The notes beneath the pieces were generated by a model. That model was not told the origin of the DNA, searched no databases, and was given only the letters and a program-made list of their open reading frames with translations. 64,000 nt of DNA from Streptosporangium sp. NBC_01495 (lineage in GTDB: Bacteria > Actinomycetota > Actinomycetes > Streptosporangiales > Streptosporangiaceae): the NCBI RefSeq assembly GCF_036250735.1, contig NZ_CP109430.1:8122001-8186000 (forward strand), in the 5' to 3' direction. Positions 48,352 through 56,646 of the stretch are shown here, piece after piece. The translations under genes were made by a program, and so were the position numbers. Each line of letters starts with the position of its first letter. Position 1 is the first letter of the stretch.

Positions 48352-51235
48352 GGGTCTCTCCTTCATCAGTCGGCCGCAGCAGCAGCACCGACGGTGTCAT
48401 CTCGGGAAGGGCCAGCCTGAGCAGACCGTGGCCGATGCCGGCCAGGCCGTCCAGCAGGCCCGGGGTCGACGCGTGGCGGGGAGTACCGCACCGCGCCCCG
48501 TACGTGTCCAGCGAGGCCAGCAGCCTGCCGGTGTGGCGGTGCAGTGACCGCCGCGCATCGGGGTCGTCGCCTCGCCGGGCGAGGGCGCTCAGCGTCTCCA
48601 GACGCCCCGCCTCGCCGTGGCACAGGCCGTGTCCCCCCAGCGGGACGCCGGAGATCGGGGACACCGTCGGGGACACCGTCGGGGACGCTGTCGGATCGCC
48701 CGGGAGGGCAGCGCCGGACAGTGCGTCGGACAGGGCCAGGCGCACTCCGGCCCGGCCGTGGCACCAGGTGTCCCCCTCCGCCGCCCGCGCGGCGGCGCGG
48801 GTGAGCAGACGGGCGCCGTCCGGGCTCGGTCCCTGCCTGACGAGCGCCCACCCCACGCCCGCGGCGCCGAAGGCGAAACCCGGCGGCAGATCCGCCGCCG
48901 AGGGCACCGAGGCCGCCAGGCGTTCCGCGCACGCCGCCGCCACGCGGCCGGCCACGGCCGCCCCCGTGCTGTGCCGGACGGCGAGCATCGCGGCCAGGCA
49001 CCCGGCCAGGCCGTCGTGGACGTCCAGCGGCGCCTCGTCGGTGACCGCCGCGCCGGCCGCCTCCACCGCGGGCTCCACCCAGCTCGCCACCTCGGCGTCG
49101 CCGAGCAGGACGCCGAGCTGCGACAGGCCGTACGCGATGCCGCCGAGGCCGCTGAATCCCCCGCAGCCCACGGCTCGCAGCAGGGCCTCGTGCGCGCCGA
49201 TCCGCTCCAGCAGCCGAGGCAGCGGCCGCACCGCCATCCGGGCGAAGTCCATGTAGCGGGAGATCCCGGTGGCGCGACTCGCCTGCGCCAGGAACAGCGC
49301 GACGCCGAGGTACCCGCTGGACAACCCCGCGCCCAACGGCATGATCGTCCACCGGCCGTCCTCCACCGGCTCCAGGCCCAGCCAGTTGACGGTACGGCCG
49401 TCGCGGTGCGCGGTCGCGCACAGGCGGTCCGCGATGCCCCGCGCGGCGGCCACGAGCGCCGCCGGGTGGGGCACCGTGGCCGGCAACGGCGCCTCGGACG
49501 GCTCGCCGGGCGCGTGCCGCCCACCCGCCACCCGGGCCGCCATCGACGCCTGGATGATCCATTCCTGGTTCTCCCGGTCGGCGTCGCCCAGCCGGGCCAG
49601 CTTGGCGGCCACGAGGTCCAGCCCGCTTTCCTCCGGACGCCACGGCAGTGCCCTGCCCCCACCGTCGCGGATCTCCCGCTCACCGGGGGACGCGCCGAAG
49701 TACGGGATGTCCCCCGCCCACAGGTCGGCCCGCTCGGACGGCACCGCGGCCGACCGCGCGGGGTCGCCGGCCGACACGGCGTCCAGCAGGTCGAACACCT
49801 CGTCCCGGTCGGCGGTGGACCGCATCACGTCCGGATGCGTCGACTCGATCAGCAGCTCGCCGTAGAAGCGGGTTGGCCGGAGCAGTACGCGGACCTCGGC
49901 CTGGCCGAACCGCGCCAGCGGCCCGCGCAGCAGTTCGTCGTGTCCCGCCGCGATGGCGTCGTAGGCACGCCGGAAACCGGCCAGCAGGCTCGGCACGTGG
50001 TCGGCCGGGTCGGCGTCCACCCCGTTCAGCGTGGGGCGGTTGGCCGCTCCGGTGAAACGGGTGACGCCGCGCACCAGCCGCATCGTGTCCGTCCCGGCCT
50101 CCTCCCACTGGGCGGACAGGAACGGGTACACCCCGTCCTTGTCCCCGCCCAGGCCGGAGACGTCCAGCGCGCCCTGCTCGCCGACCATCATCTTCGGCAG
50201 CAGCGCGGTGCGCTGGACGGAGTCCCGCAGGGCGTGCAGCGCCGGGTCTGCGGACGCCTCCGCGGGCAACGCCGCGTGGAACAGCGTCTCGACGTCGACC
50301 AGCACCGGCTGATCCGCGCAGGCGATGAGGTTCTCGTAGTGCACGTCGATGGCGTTCAACGCGTACAGCAGGGCGAGCAGCGCACCGGCGCGCGTGTAGA
50401 ACCGCTCCACCTCGGCCGCGTCCGCGCACGGCTCGGCCAGCACGAACTCCGTCCAGCCGTAGCCCTCCCGCCGCACCGCGCGCGGGACGCGCAGGCCGAG
50501 GCCGGGGAGTCGTTCGTTAAGCCAGTCGAGCACCTCTGCGAAGTGCAGGTACGCCTGGACCGGCCTCGGCCGGTAGACGACCTTCGCGCCGCCGGCCAGG
50601 GTCACCACGGTGACGGCGCGCCCCCCGAGATGGCTGTCGCCGGCGGCGGAGAACTCCACCGGGCTCCCGGGATCGCCCCCCAGCAGTTCCCGCAGGTGCT
50701 CGCGATCCGCCGCGAAGCGCGTCAGGAGTTCCAGCCCCGCCTCCACCGCCTGGTCGGCGGCCTGACGCAGCAGGCGGGCGAGGACGGGGTAGTCCTCCAG
50801 CAGCCCGGCGAGCCCCTTCTCGCCGCCCACCCGGCCCACGAAATCGGCGAACCGCTCGGCCGGCGTGGCTCCGGACAGCTCCCCCCTCACCCGCCGCGCG
50901 TTCAGCTCGAACACCAGGACCCGGGAGGCGATCCGGGTGAGCCTGGCCGTCAGGTCAATCGCGAACCGCTCCCGGACCGAGGCGAGCCCAGGCCCGCCCT
51001 CCAGCCGTGCGGCACCGGCGACCAGCCGCCCCACCGCCTGGCGGACGAGCGGACGCACCGCGTCCGACAGGGTCGCGTCCCGCCCCGCCGGGACGCCGGA
51101 CGTGTCCACGACGGCCTCCGACGCGCCGGCTCCGGCAACGGGACGAGCCGCCTCGGGAGCGGTGGCCCGGTCAGAGGGACGCGCCGCGGCCCGGACTCGG
51201 GGCGGCACGACGGCGGGCGGGCTTGCGGGGTTCAC
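48341..51235 (-). CDS. lanM2: LanM2: second class II lanthipeptide synthetase
   Basis: About 964 residues from the GTG at 51235 (a TTG three codons upstream is an alternative; neither has a clear ribosome-binding site). The dehydratase domain has VVYRPRP and DVHYENLIACAD, with Asp297, His299, Asn302, Asp314 and Glu316 in the CylM spacing. The cyclase zinc ligands are Cys825 (TWCHGRAG), Cys872 and His873 (GLCHGEAG). It is about 110 residues shorter than LanM1, mainly at the N-terminus. A short low-complexity TVSPTVSP insert lies between the zinc motifs. It heads the minus-strand cluster and is probably the first gene of the long transcript. Confidence 0.94.
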   Translation of the reverse strand: MNPASPPAVVPPRVRAAARPSDRATAPEAARPVAGAGASEAVVDTSGVPAGRDATLSDAVRPLVRQAVGRLVAGAARLEGGPGLASVRERFAIDLTARLTRIASRVLVFELNARRVRGELSGATPAERFADFVGRVGGEKGLAGLLEDYPVLARLLRQAADQAVEAGLELLTRFAADREHLRELLGGDPGSPVEFSAAGDSHLGGRAVTVVTLAGGAKVVYRPRPVQAYLHFAEVLDWLNERLPGLGLRVPRAVRREGYGWTEFVLAEPCADAAEVERFYTRAGALLALLYALNAIDVHYENLIACADQPVLVDVETLFHAALPAEASADPALHALRDSVQRTALLPKMMVGEQGALDVSGLGGDKDGVYPFLSAQWEEAGTDTMRLVRGVTRFTGAANRPTLNGVDADPADHVPSLLAGFRRAYDAIAAGHDELLRGPLARFGQAEVRVLLRPTRFYGELLIESTHPDVMRSTADRDEVFDLLDAVSAGDPARSAAVPSERADLWAGDIPYFGASPGEREIRDGGGRALPWRPEESGLDLVAAKLARLGDADRENQEWIIQASMAARVAGGRHAPGEPSEAPLPATVPHPAALVAAARGIADRLCATAHRDGRTVNWLGLEPVEDGRWTIMPLGAGLSSGYLGVALFLAQASRATGISRYMDFARMAVRPLPRLLERIGAHEALLRAVGCGGFSGLGGIAYGLSQLGVLLGDAEVASWVEPAVEAAGAAVTDEAPLDVHDGLAGCLAAMLAVRHSTGAAVAGRVAAACAERLAASVPSAADLPPGFAFGAAGVGWALVRQGPSPDGARLLTRAAARAAEGDTWCHGRAGVRLALSDALSGAALPGDPTASPTVSPTVSPISGVPLGGHGLCHGEAGRLETLSALARRGDDPDARRSLHRHTGRLLASLDTYGARCGTPRHASTPGLLDGLAGIGHGLLRLALPEMTPSVLLLRPTDEGETRGL
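48657..48692 (-). repeat. Three 12-bp repeats inside lanM2
   Basis: GGGGACACCGTC twice and one copy GGGGACGCTGTC on the plus strand, encoding repeated SPTV between the zinc motifs of the cyclase domain. The frame is kept. Confidence 0.8.
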
Positions 51236-51281
51236 AGCCAGCAAGTATGGCGACCACTACAAACCATGACATGGGTGCAAT

Positions 51282-51292
51282 GCCCCCATATT
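51282..51292 (-). promoter_or_regulatory. 11-bp motif upstream of lanM2, same as upstream of lanM1
   Basis: AATATGGGGGC on the minus strand in the 138-bp gap between the peptidase gene and lanM2, 46 bases before the presumed GTG. See the copy at 44953-44963. Confidence 0.5.
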
Positions 51293-51373
51293 TCGGCGAG
51301 CCCCCAGCCGCGGCGACACCCCGGCCCACTTCCAGGCGATATCCATCCGAATCCATCCGAGGTTCGGCGGCCC

Positions 51374-52186
51374 CTAGGAGACCTGTTCGGCGGGGGCGCC
51401 CCAGGTGTTGCAGGACCCCACGGTGCCGCCCTCCTGGCCGCGCCGCATCCACTCGGCGCTGCTGGCCCCCGAGCCGTGCGACTGCCGGTAGCCCGCCTCC
51501 GCGCCGTCCTCGGCGCCGGAACCGCGCCCGGCGAGACGGCGCAGGTTCTCCAGCCGGCGCGGCGCGGCGTTCCGCAGCGTCACCGCGGCCAGGCAGTCCG
51601 CCTGCAGTTCGAGCCGCCGCGACCACGCCTCGTCGAAGGCCTCGGAACCTCTCTGGTCGGCGATCCCGCTGACCTCCTGGACGTGGTGGGCGTACTCGTG
51701 CGCGAGCGTGAACATCATCGGGAAGGCCCGCTCACCCTCGACCAGCACGTTGACGACGCGGGGCTCGGGGCAGTAGATCCCGGCCCAGTCGTAGTCGTCG
51801 ATCCCGCACGCGGCCTCCTCGGGGGCGGCGACCAGCCGCACCTCCCCCGGCGGCTCGTAGTCGATGTCCGCCCGCGCCAGGGTGGCCGCCCACATCCGTT
51901 CCAGGCACCCGGTGAGGGCCCTCAACGACGCCGTTACGTCGGCGTCGAGGTCCTTGGGAAGGGTGCCGCAGCGGCCGTCGACCGGCCCGGTCTCCTCGTA
52001 GAGACGATGCTTCGCCGCAGCCGAGAGGGGCGAGCCCGGGGCGGTTCCGAGGAGTTCCCTGAGGTCCCCGCCGAGATAGGCGAGCCCGCCGACGATGACG
52101 GCGAAGGCGAGCAGGGTCGGCAGCACCCGCCGGACCATCCCGGGCCGGCGCGGCTCGCGCGCCTCCCAGTCCCGGGGCCCGACCAT
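51374..52186 (-). CDS. Neutral zinc metallopeptidase (YpfJ/PF04228 type), membrane-anchored
   Basis: A 270-residue protein starting at the ATG at 52186 (MVGPRDWEAREPRRPG), with GGGGAGAGG upstream. One membrane helix (about 22-40, VLPTLLAFAVIVGGLAYLGG) anchors it with the catalytic part outside. The zinc site is HEYAHHVQ, followed by ELQADCLAAV, the third-ligand motif of this family. Four or more Cys may form disulphides. The family's substrate is unknown. It is next to the lanthipeptide cluster and co-directional, so a role in leader trimming or immunity could be considered, but homologues are widespread outside such clusters. Confidence 0.87.
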   Translation of the reverse strand: MVGPRDWEAREPRRPGMVRRVLPTLLAFAVIVGGLAYLGGDLRELLGTAPGSPLSAAAKHRLYEETGPVDGRCGTLPKDLDADVTASLRALTGCLERMWAATLARADIDYEPPGEVRLVAAPEEAACGIDDYDWAGIYCPEPRVVNVLVEGERAFPMMFTLAHEYAHHVQEVSGIADQRGSEAFDEAWSRRLELQADCLAAVTLRNAAPRRLENLRRLAGRGSGAEDGAEAGYRQSHGSGASSAEWMRRGQEGGTVGSCNTWGAPAEQVS

Positions 52187-52229
52187 TCGCCTCTCCCCTG
52201 ATCCTTTTGAATGCCTTTGGGAGGGTCTA

Positions 52230-52901
52230 TCACAATCTCTCGGGTGCCGTCTCGCCAAGCGCCGCCAACGCCTCGGCCAGCACGTCCCGCACGGCCCGCG
52301 CCAGGCGCACCCGGGCGGCGTGGAGTTCCGACGGCTCCTCGTCCCCCGAGGGAAGCGCGGCGGCCCCCTCGAACGCGTCGTGGTAGGCCAGCGCCAGCCC
52401 CTCGGCGTAGGCGGCCCACCCGGGGTCCCGGCTCACCCGCCTGCCGTGCACCTCGGCCAGCAGCCTGAGCACCGCCCGGTCCCTCCGGTCCTCCAGCAGC
52501 TCGGGCCTGAAGTCCCCGCCGACGCCGAGTTCCGCGGCCCAGCGCTGTACGGCGACCGCCCGCGCGTGCGCGTACCTGACGACGAACCCGGGGTTGGCCC
52601 ACGTCCTGGGCAGGTCCTTCCACGGGGACCCGGGAACGGGGGACCCGGCCGTGCCCGCGGGAACGGCCGGGCCGATCTCCGTGACCAGCTCGCCGGGGAC
52701 GGCCACCGCGATCTCCAGGAAACCGCCGGGCCGCACCCGGACGGCCGTGATCCCCGGCAGCGCGCGGAGCCGGCCGGCCATCTCGGCGGGATCCTCTCCC
52801 CGGCGCAGCGCGGCCGGGGAGACGTAGAGCGCCTCCTCGGCCCACGTTCCCCTGGGGATCGGGGGCAGGCCGAGGACCTCGCCGAGCTCGCCGGGCGTCA
52901 T
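52230..52901 (-). CDS. ArgS-related DALR anticodon-binding protein (NrtL-like)
   Basis: A 223-residue protein. The N-terminus (MTPGELGEVLGLPPIPRG, then EEALYVSPAALRRGEDPAEM) and the C-terminal helical part (RYAHARAVAVQRWAAELGV, EVHGRRVSRDP, LARAVRDVLAEALAALG) resemble the N-terminal additional domain and the DALR anticodon-binding domain of arginyl-tRNA synthetase. The whole catalytic domain (HIGH/KMSK) is missing. Proteins of this type, called NrtL as far as I recall, lie next to lysA/argS in many actinomycetes. Here the lanthipeptide cluster separates it from lysA. Its function is unknown. Confidence 0.75.
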   Translation of the reverse strand: MTPGELGEVLGLPPIPRGTWAEEALYVSPAALRRGEDPAEMAGRLRALPGITAVRVRPGGFLEIAVAVPGELVTEIGPAVPAGTAGSPVPGSPWKDLPRTWANPGFVVRYAHARAVAVQRWAAELGVGGDFRPELLEDRRDRAVLRLLAEVHGRRVSRDPGWAAYAEGLALAYHDAFEGAAALPSGDEEPSELHAARVRLARAVRDVLAEALAALGETAPERL

Positions 52902-52935
52902 CCCGGCAGCCTAACGATCCCGGTACGGCCGGCGG

Positions 52936-54843
52936 TCAGATCAGGGCGTGCGGGTCGGCCGGGCCGTAGTCGACGAGCTGGGCCGAGCCGAGCAGCCAGC
53001 GGTCGCGGTCGCGGAGGCAGACGTAGCCGAAGCGGTCGGCGGAGAAGACCTTGATCCCGTCCGCGCGGCACTGGCGCATCAGCACGTCCGCCCAGTTGTC
53101 CGAGACGTCGGCGAAGCCGATGCCCCGCAGGACCGCGCGGCGGGCCAGCAGGGTCGCCCCCGCGACGTCCGGCAGGTAGGAGTACTCCGCCGAGGGCTGG
53201 CGCAGCACGGTCGCCGCGACGTCACGCAGGTGGGCGTAGTAGGCCGCCTTGCCGACGATGTCGGCTCCTGCGAACAGGAAGGCCCGGCTGAGATCGGTCA
53301 GGTAGTGCTCGCCGTACTGGTCGCGGGCGTCCATGACCGCCACCAGGTCGCCCTGGCACAGGTCGAGGGCGCGGTTGAGCAGGCCGCCCGTGGTCAGGCC
53401 GGGGTCGGAGCGGCGTACCGTGACGTCCACGCCGTCGGGCATCGCCTCGCGGGCCCGCCCGGCGGCGTCGGCGGCGTCCGACAGCAGCACCAGCTGGACG
53501 ACTCCCTTCTGCGGCGCGACCTGGGCCAGGGTGTGGCCGAGGTCGCCCCGGTCGATCATGATCACCGAGACGTTCAGGGTGGCCCTGCCGCTGGGCAGGC
53601 CGATCGCGTCCAGCAGGTCGTCGACCTTGTTCGTCATCGTGCCTGCGGCGTACGCCTGGCGGAGCGCCAGGTGGGCGCGGCGCGGGTCGGGCTCGGTGCC
53701 GATGGGGGTGCCGCAGGCGGCCAGCTCGGCCATCCGCCAGGGCTCGGTGCCCGGCGGGCAGTCGACCGCGACGGGCCAGCGGTAGGAGGTGAGCACGTCC
53801 GGGTACGACAGGTGCCCGGGAAGCAGCTCCTCCAGCGAGAGCACCCGCCCGAACCGGTCCCCGGCCAGCGGGAGCGGGTTGTGCACGCGCGGCTGGACGG
53901 CGAAGGGCAGGATGCCCAGCGAGGGCGTCCTGCGTCCCGGCTCGGGCTCCTGGGCCGCCAGCGCGGTGCCCCACGGCCCCACGGACTTGGGCAGCGCGGT
54001 CACGACGTGCTCGAACAGCCTGGCCGCGGCGACGAACTCGGCGGGGGCGCCCTCGGTGTGCCAGAAGACCGTGCGGATGCCCCGCTCGGCGCACCAGGCC
54101 AGCAGGGCGCGCAGTCCCTGGTCCGGCCTGCGCACCTCCTCCGCCCACGGCCCCTCGGTCACCGACTCGACCAGCAGCAGGTGCGGGACCTCGGCGGCCA
54201 GCACCCGGGCGAAGTCCCTCGGCGTGAAACCGGTGCTCTGGCGCCACTCGTAGCGCAGCAGCGCCTCGCCGTGCGGCGCGGCGATCACGGCCGCGGTCAG
54301 GTGCGGGCGGGTGTTCGGGCCGGTCGGGACGCGGTACGGCTTGAGTCTCACCGACCTGCCGCCGACGGTCCTGACGGAGCTGGTGGCCTGGAAGGACGCC
54401 CCGGGGACGGGCGCCTTGTCGCCCGCCTTGCGCGGCACCGGCTGGCGCTTGGGAGCGGTCGGGCGCTTGGCCGGCTTGGCCGCCCCGCGCAGGCCGCGCG
54501 CCAGCCGCACCGGGTTGCTCTTGCCCGTCTTGATCGCGTCGCCCAGCCGCGACCAGCGGGCCACCTGCACCGAGGAGAGCTTCCACCTGGCCACCTCGGC
54601 CTGGTAACGCTGCTCGGCCAGGTCCTTGCGGAGCTTCTCCTCCGCCGCGTTCGCGGCCTCGAGCCGTTCCTCGGTCTCGCTCAGAAGCTCCTTCACCCCG
54701 CGCAGCTCCTCGGCCGCACGCTCCGCATCGGCGATCTTGGCCTGTGCCGCGTCGAGCAGGCGGGCCAGTTCGGCAGCCCTCTCCGCGTGCGCCACCGCCT
54801 CCCGCAACGCCTGTCGTGTGCTTTCGAGTTGCTCGCCCGCCAC
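52936..54843 (-). CDS. Coiled-coil glycosyltransferase with CgeB-like middle and GT2-like end (F)
   Basis: A 635-residue protein with a GTG start at 54843 and GGAGG five bases upstream. Residues about 3-105 form a coiled coil that ends in RWKLSSVQVARWSRLG, echoing the RW-rich coiled coils of glycosyltransferases B, C and E. The middle (about 155-410) has FWHTEGAPAEF and MAELAACGTPIGTEPDPRR, typical of the CgeB/glycosyl-transferase-1-like fold. The last 200 residues look like a degenerate GT-A domain (VSVIMIDRGDLGHTLAQV, then LVAVMDARDQYGEHYL) with DAR at the usual DxD position. Divergent from the asparagine-synthetase-like gene; the two may act together. Confidence 0.75.
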   Translation of the reverse strand: MAGEQLESTRQALREAVAHAERAAELARLLDAAQAKIADAERAAEELRGVKELLSETEERLEAANAAEEKLRKDLAEQRYQAEVARWKLSSVQVARWSRLGDAIKTGKSNPVRLARGLRGAAKPAKRPTAPKRQPVPRKAGDKAPVPGASFQATSSVRTVGGRSVRLKPYRVPTGPNTRPHLTAAVIAAPHGEALLRYEWRQSTGFTPRDFARVLAAEVPHLLLVESVTEGPWAEEVRRPDQGLRALLAWCAERGIRTVFWHTEGAPAEFVAAARLFEHVVTALPKSVGPWGTALAAQEPEPGRRTPSLGILPFAVQPRVHNPLPLAGDRFGRVLSLEELLPGHLSYPDVLTSYRWPVAVDCPPGTEPWRMAELAACGTPIGTEPDPRRAHLALRQAYAAGTMTNKVDDLLDAIGLPSGRATLNVSVIMIDRGDLGHTLAQVAPQKGVVQLVLLSDAADAAGRAREAMPDGVDVTVRRSDPGLTTGGLLNRALDLCQGDLVAVMDARDQYGEHYLTDLSRAFLFAGADIVGKAAYYAHLRDVAATVLRQPSAEYSYLPDVAGATLLARRAVLRGIGFADVSDNWADVLMRQCRADGIKVFSADRFGYVCLRDRDRWLLGSAQLVDYGPADPHALI

Positions 54844-54914
54844 GCCGTCCTCCGTTTCGTGAGCCGGGCGAAAGGATACCCTTTGGTCAATCGCGACACA
54901 GAGGAGTCAGCACG

Positions 54915-56573
54915 GTGCAGTGGCCGACGTTCAATGTGAGGCCGTACGTCTGCGGCGGCATCGGGCACCTCGACGAGGCCGTCCTGGAGACGCTGCGCGG
55001 GGCCGGGCCGCGGGTCAGACCCGCCGTCCAGGCCGGGAACGCGGCCCTGTTCAGCTCCTCCCCGCTGCCTCCCTACCGGCGGGACGAGCGCACCTGGGCC
55101 TTCGCCTGGGGGGAGCGCACGCCCGGCGGGACGGCGCCGTGGATCACCGTGGCGGAGACCTACGAGACACCCGGCCTCATCGACGACGGCGAGCGGATCA
55201 CGCTGCACGCCGGAGGTCTCGGCCTCGTCGACGTCTACTACCTGTCCCTCGGCGGGGCGGTCTACTTCTCCTCGCTGCTGGAACCGCTGCTCTCCCTCGC
55301 CCGCACGCCGTACGAGATCAACTGGGACGCCTGGGCCTCGATCCTCCAGCTGACCTTCCCACTGCGCGACGACACCCCGTACACGCAGGTGAAACGGCTG
55401 GCGGGGGCGAGCGCGCTGGTCTTCGACCGGGCGTCGGAGCGGATCGGCGTCGAGCGGATGCTGCCCCGGTGGCTGCGCGAGGAGCCCTACGAGGCGGGAC
55501 GGACCGCCGGGGAGATCCTGGAGATCCTGCACGAGGTCTACAAGGAGTTCGACGGGCGCCCGCTGCTGGTGCCGGTCAGCGGCGGCTACGACTCGCGGCT
55601 GCTGTGCTCGGTGGCGGTGGCGCGCGGGGCCGACGTGGAGTCGTGGACGACCAGCCCCGACGACGGCACCGACACCGACATCGTCTTCGCCAAAGCGATC
55701 ACCCGCGAGCTGGGCGTGCGCCACCGGGTGATCGCCCAGGACGCCGCCGCCTACCCCGACGACGCGCTGGCCGCGGCGCGGCGGCTGGAGTTCCTCACCC
55801 CGCACCACGCCTGGTACACCCCGTTCGCCCGCGAGGTGCACAAGGTGGGGCGGACGCTGGTCGACGGGCTGGCCGGGGGGCCGCTGCTGAAGAACTTCAT
55901 GGTCAGCGGGGCCGCGCTGGACGCCTCCACCCAGGCCGAGCGCAAGGCCGCGCTGCTCGGCTCGCTGGCGCTGGGCTCCCCGTCCGTGCCGTTCCTGTCG
56001 GAGGGGGCCGAGGCCTGGATCACCGACAGCGTCGGACACGCCTTCACCCAGTCGACCGCCATGCTCAACGGCCACCGGGCGGAGCTGCCGCTGTCGGTCC
56101 TGCACACCAGGACGGCGCGGGGCATCGCCCGCTCCCCGGTCAACCTGGTCGGCCCCGAGGTCTCGTTCGCGGCGCCGTTCATCCACCCCGCCTTCTTCGA
56201 CGCGGCGCTCTCGGTCGGCGTGCACCGCAAGGACCAGGGGCGCTTCTACCGCGAGATCCTGTACGCGGCCAACCCGCGCGTGGCCGCGCTGCCCTCCACC
56301 AACGTGGTCAAGCAGCCGCTCCAGCGGATCCCGCTCCGCTCGGCCGCCGCGCCCGCCAGGGAGTACGGCCACCGGATGCTCACCCGGGTCGCCGGCGCCG
56401 TGCCCTCGCTGCTGTCGGAGCAGCTGCACGCCGTGGTCGCCGAGGGCCCCGACGGGCTGGCGCGGTTCAACGGCTGGAACGACCGCTTCTGGGTGCGCGG
56501 CCTGGTGCTGTTCGGCGCCTGGCTCGGCGACCACCAGGACCGTCTCCCCGACCTCACCCCGCCCTGGGACTGA
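54915..56573 (+). CDS. Asparagine-synthetase-like protein without glutaminase Cys
   Basis: A 552-residue protein. The GTG at 54915 (QWPTFNVRPYVCGG) has GAGGAG eight bases upstream. The ATP-pyrophosphatase loop SGGYDS is at 222-227 in LLVPVSGGYDSRLL, and SWTTSPDDGTDTD follows. The N-terminal 170 residues have the shape of a class II amidotransferase domain (LHAGGLGLVDVYYL, VYFSSLLEPLL) but residue 2 is Gln, so the nucleophilic Cys of glutamine-dependent enzymes is missing. It may use ammonia or an amine to amidate a carboxyl group, for example on a glycan. It is divergent from glycosyltransferase F with a 71-bp shared promoter gap. Confidence 0.82.
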   Translation: MQWPTFNVRPYVCGGIGHLDEAVLETLRGAGPRVRPAVQAGNAALFSSSPLPPYRRDERTWAFAWGERTPGGTAPWITVAETYETPGLIDDGERITLHAGGLGLVDVYYLSLGGAVYFSSLLEPLLSLARTPYEINWDAWASILQLTFPLRDDTPYTQVKRLAGASALVFDRASERIGVERMLPRWLREEPYEAGRTAGEILEILHEVYKEFDGRPLLVPVSGGYDSRLLCSVAVARGADVESWTTSPDDGTDTDIVFAKAITRELGVRHRVIAQDAAAYPDDALAAARRLEFLTPHHAWYTPFAREVHKVGRTLVDGLAGGPLLKNFMVSGAALDASTQAERKAALLGSLALGSPSVPFLSEGAEAWITDSVGHAFTQSTAMLNGHRAELPLSVLHTRTARGIARSPVNLVGPEVSFAAPFIHPAFFDAALSVGVHRKDQGRFYREILYAANPRVAALPSTNVVKQPLQRIPLRSAAAPAREYGHRMLTRVAGAVPSLLSEQLHAVVAEGPDGLARFNGWNDRFWVRGLVLFGAWLGDHQDRLPDLTPPWD

Positions 56574-56613
56574 CCTCCCCGGCCTCTCCCACCCCGAGCC
56601 CGGATCTCCCCGC

Positions 56614-56646
56614 GCCCGCCGGCCCGTAGCACGCGGTCCGGCGGGC
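56614..56646 (+). terminator. Terminator after the asparagine-synthetase-like gene
   Basis: A 9-bp stem GCCCGCCGG with its complement, 15-nt loop, followed by CTTTC. It lies 40 bp after the stop codon. Confidence 0.6.
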
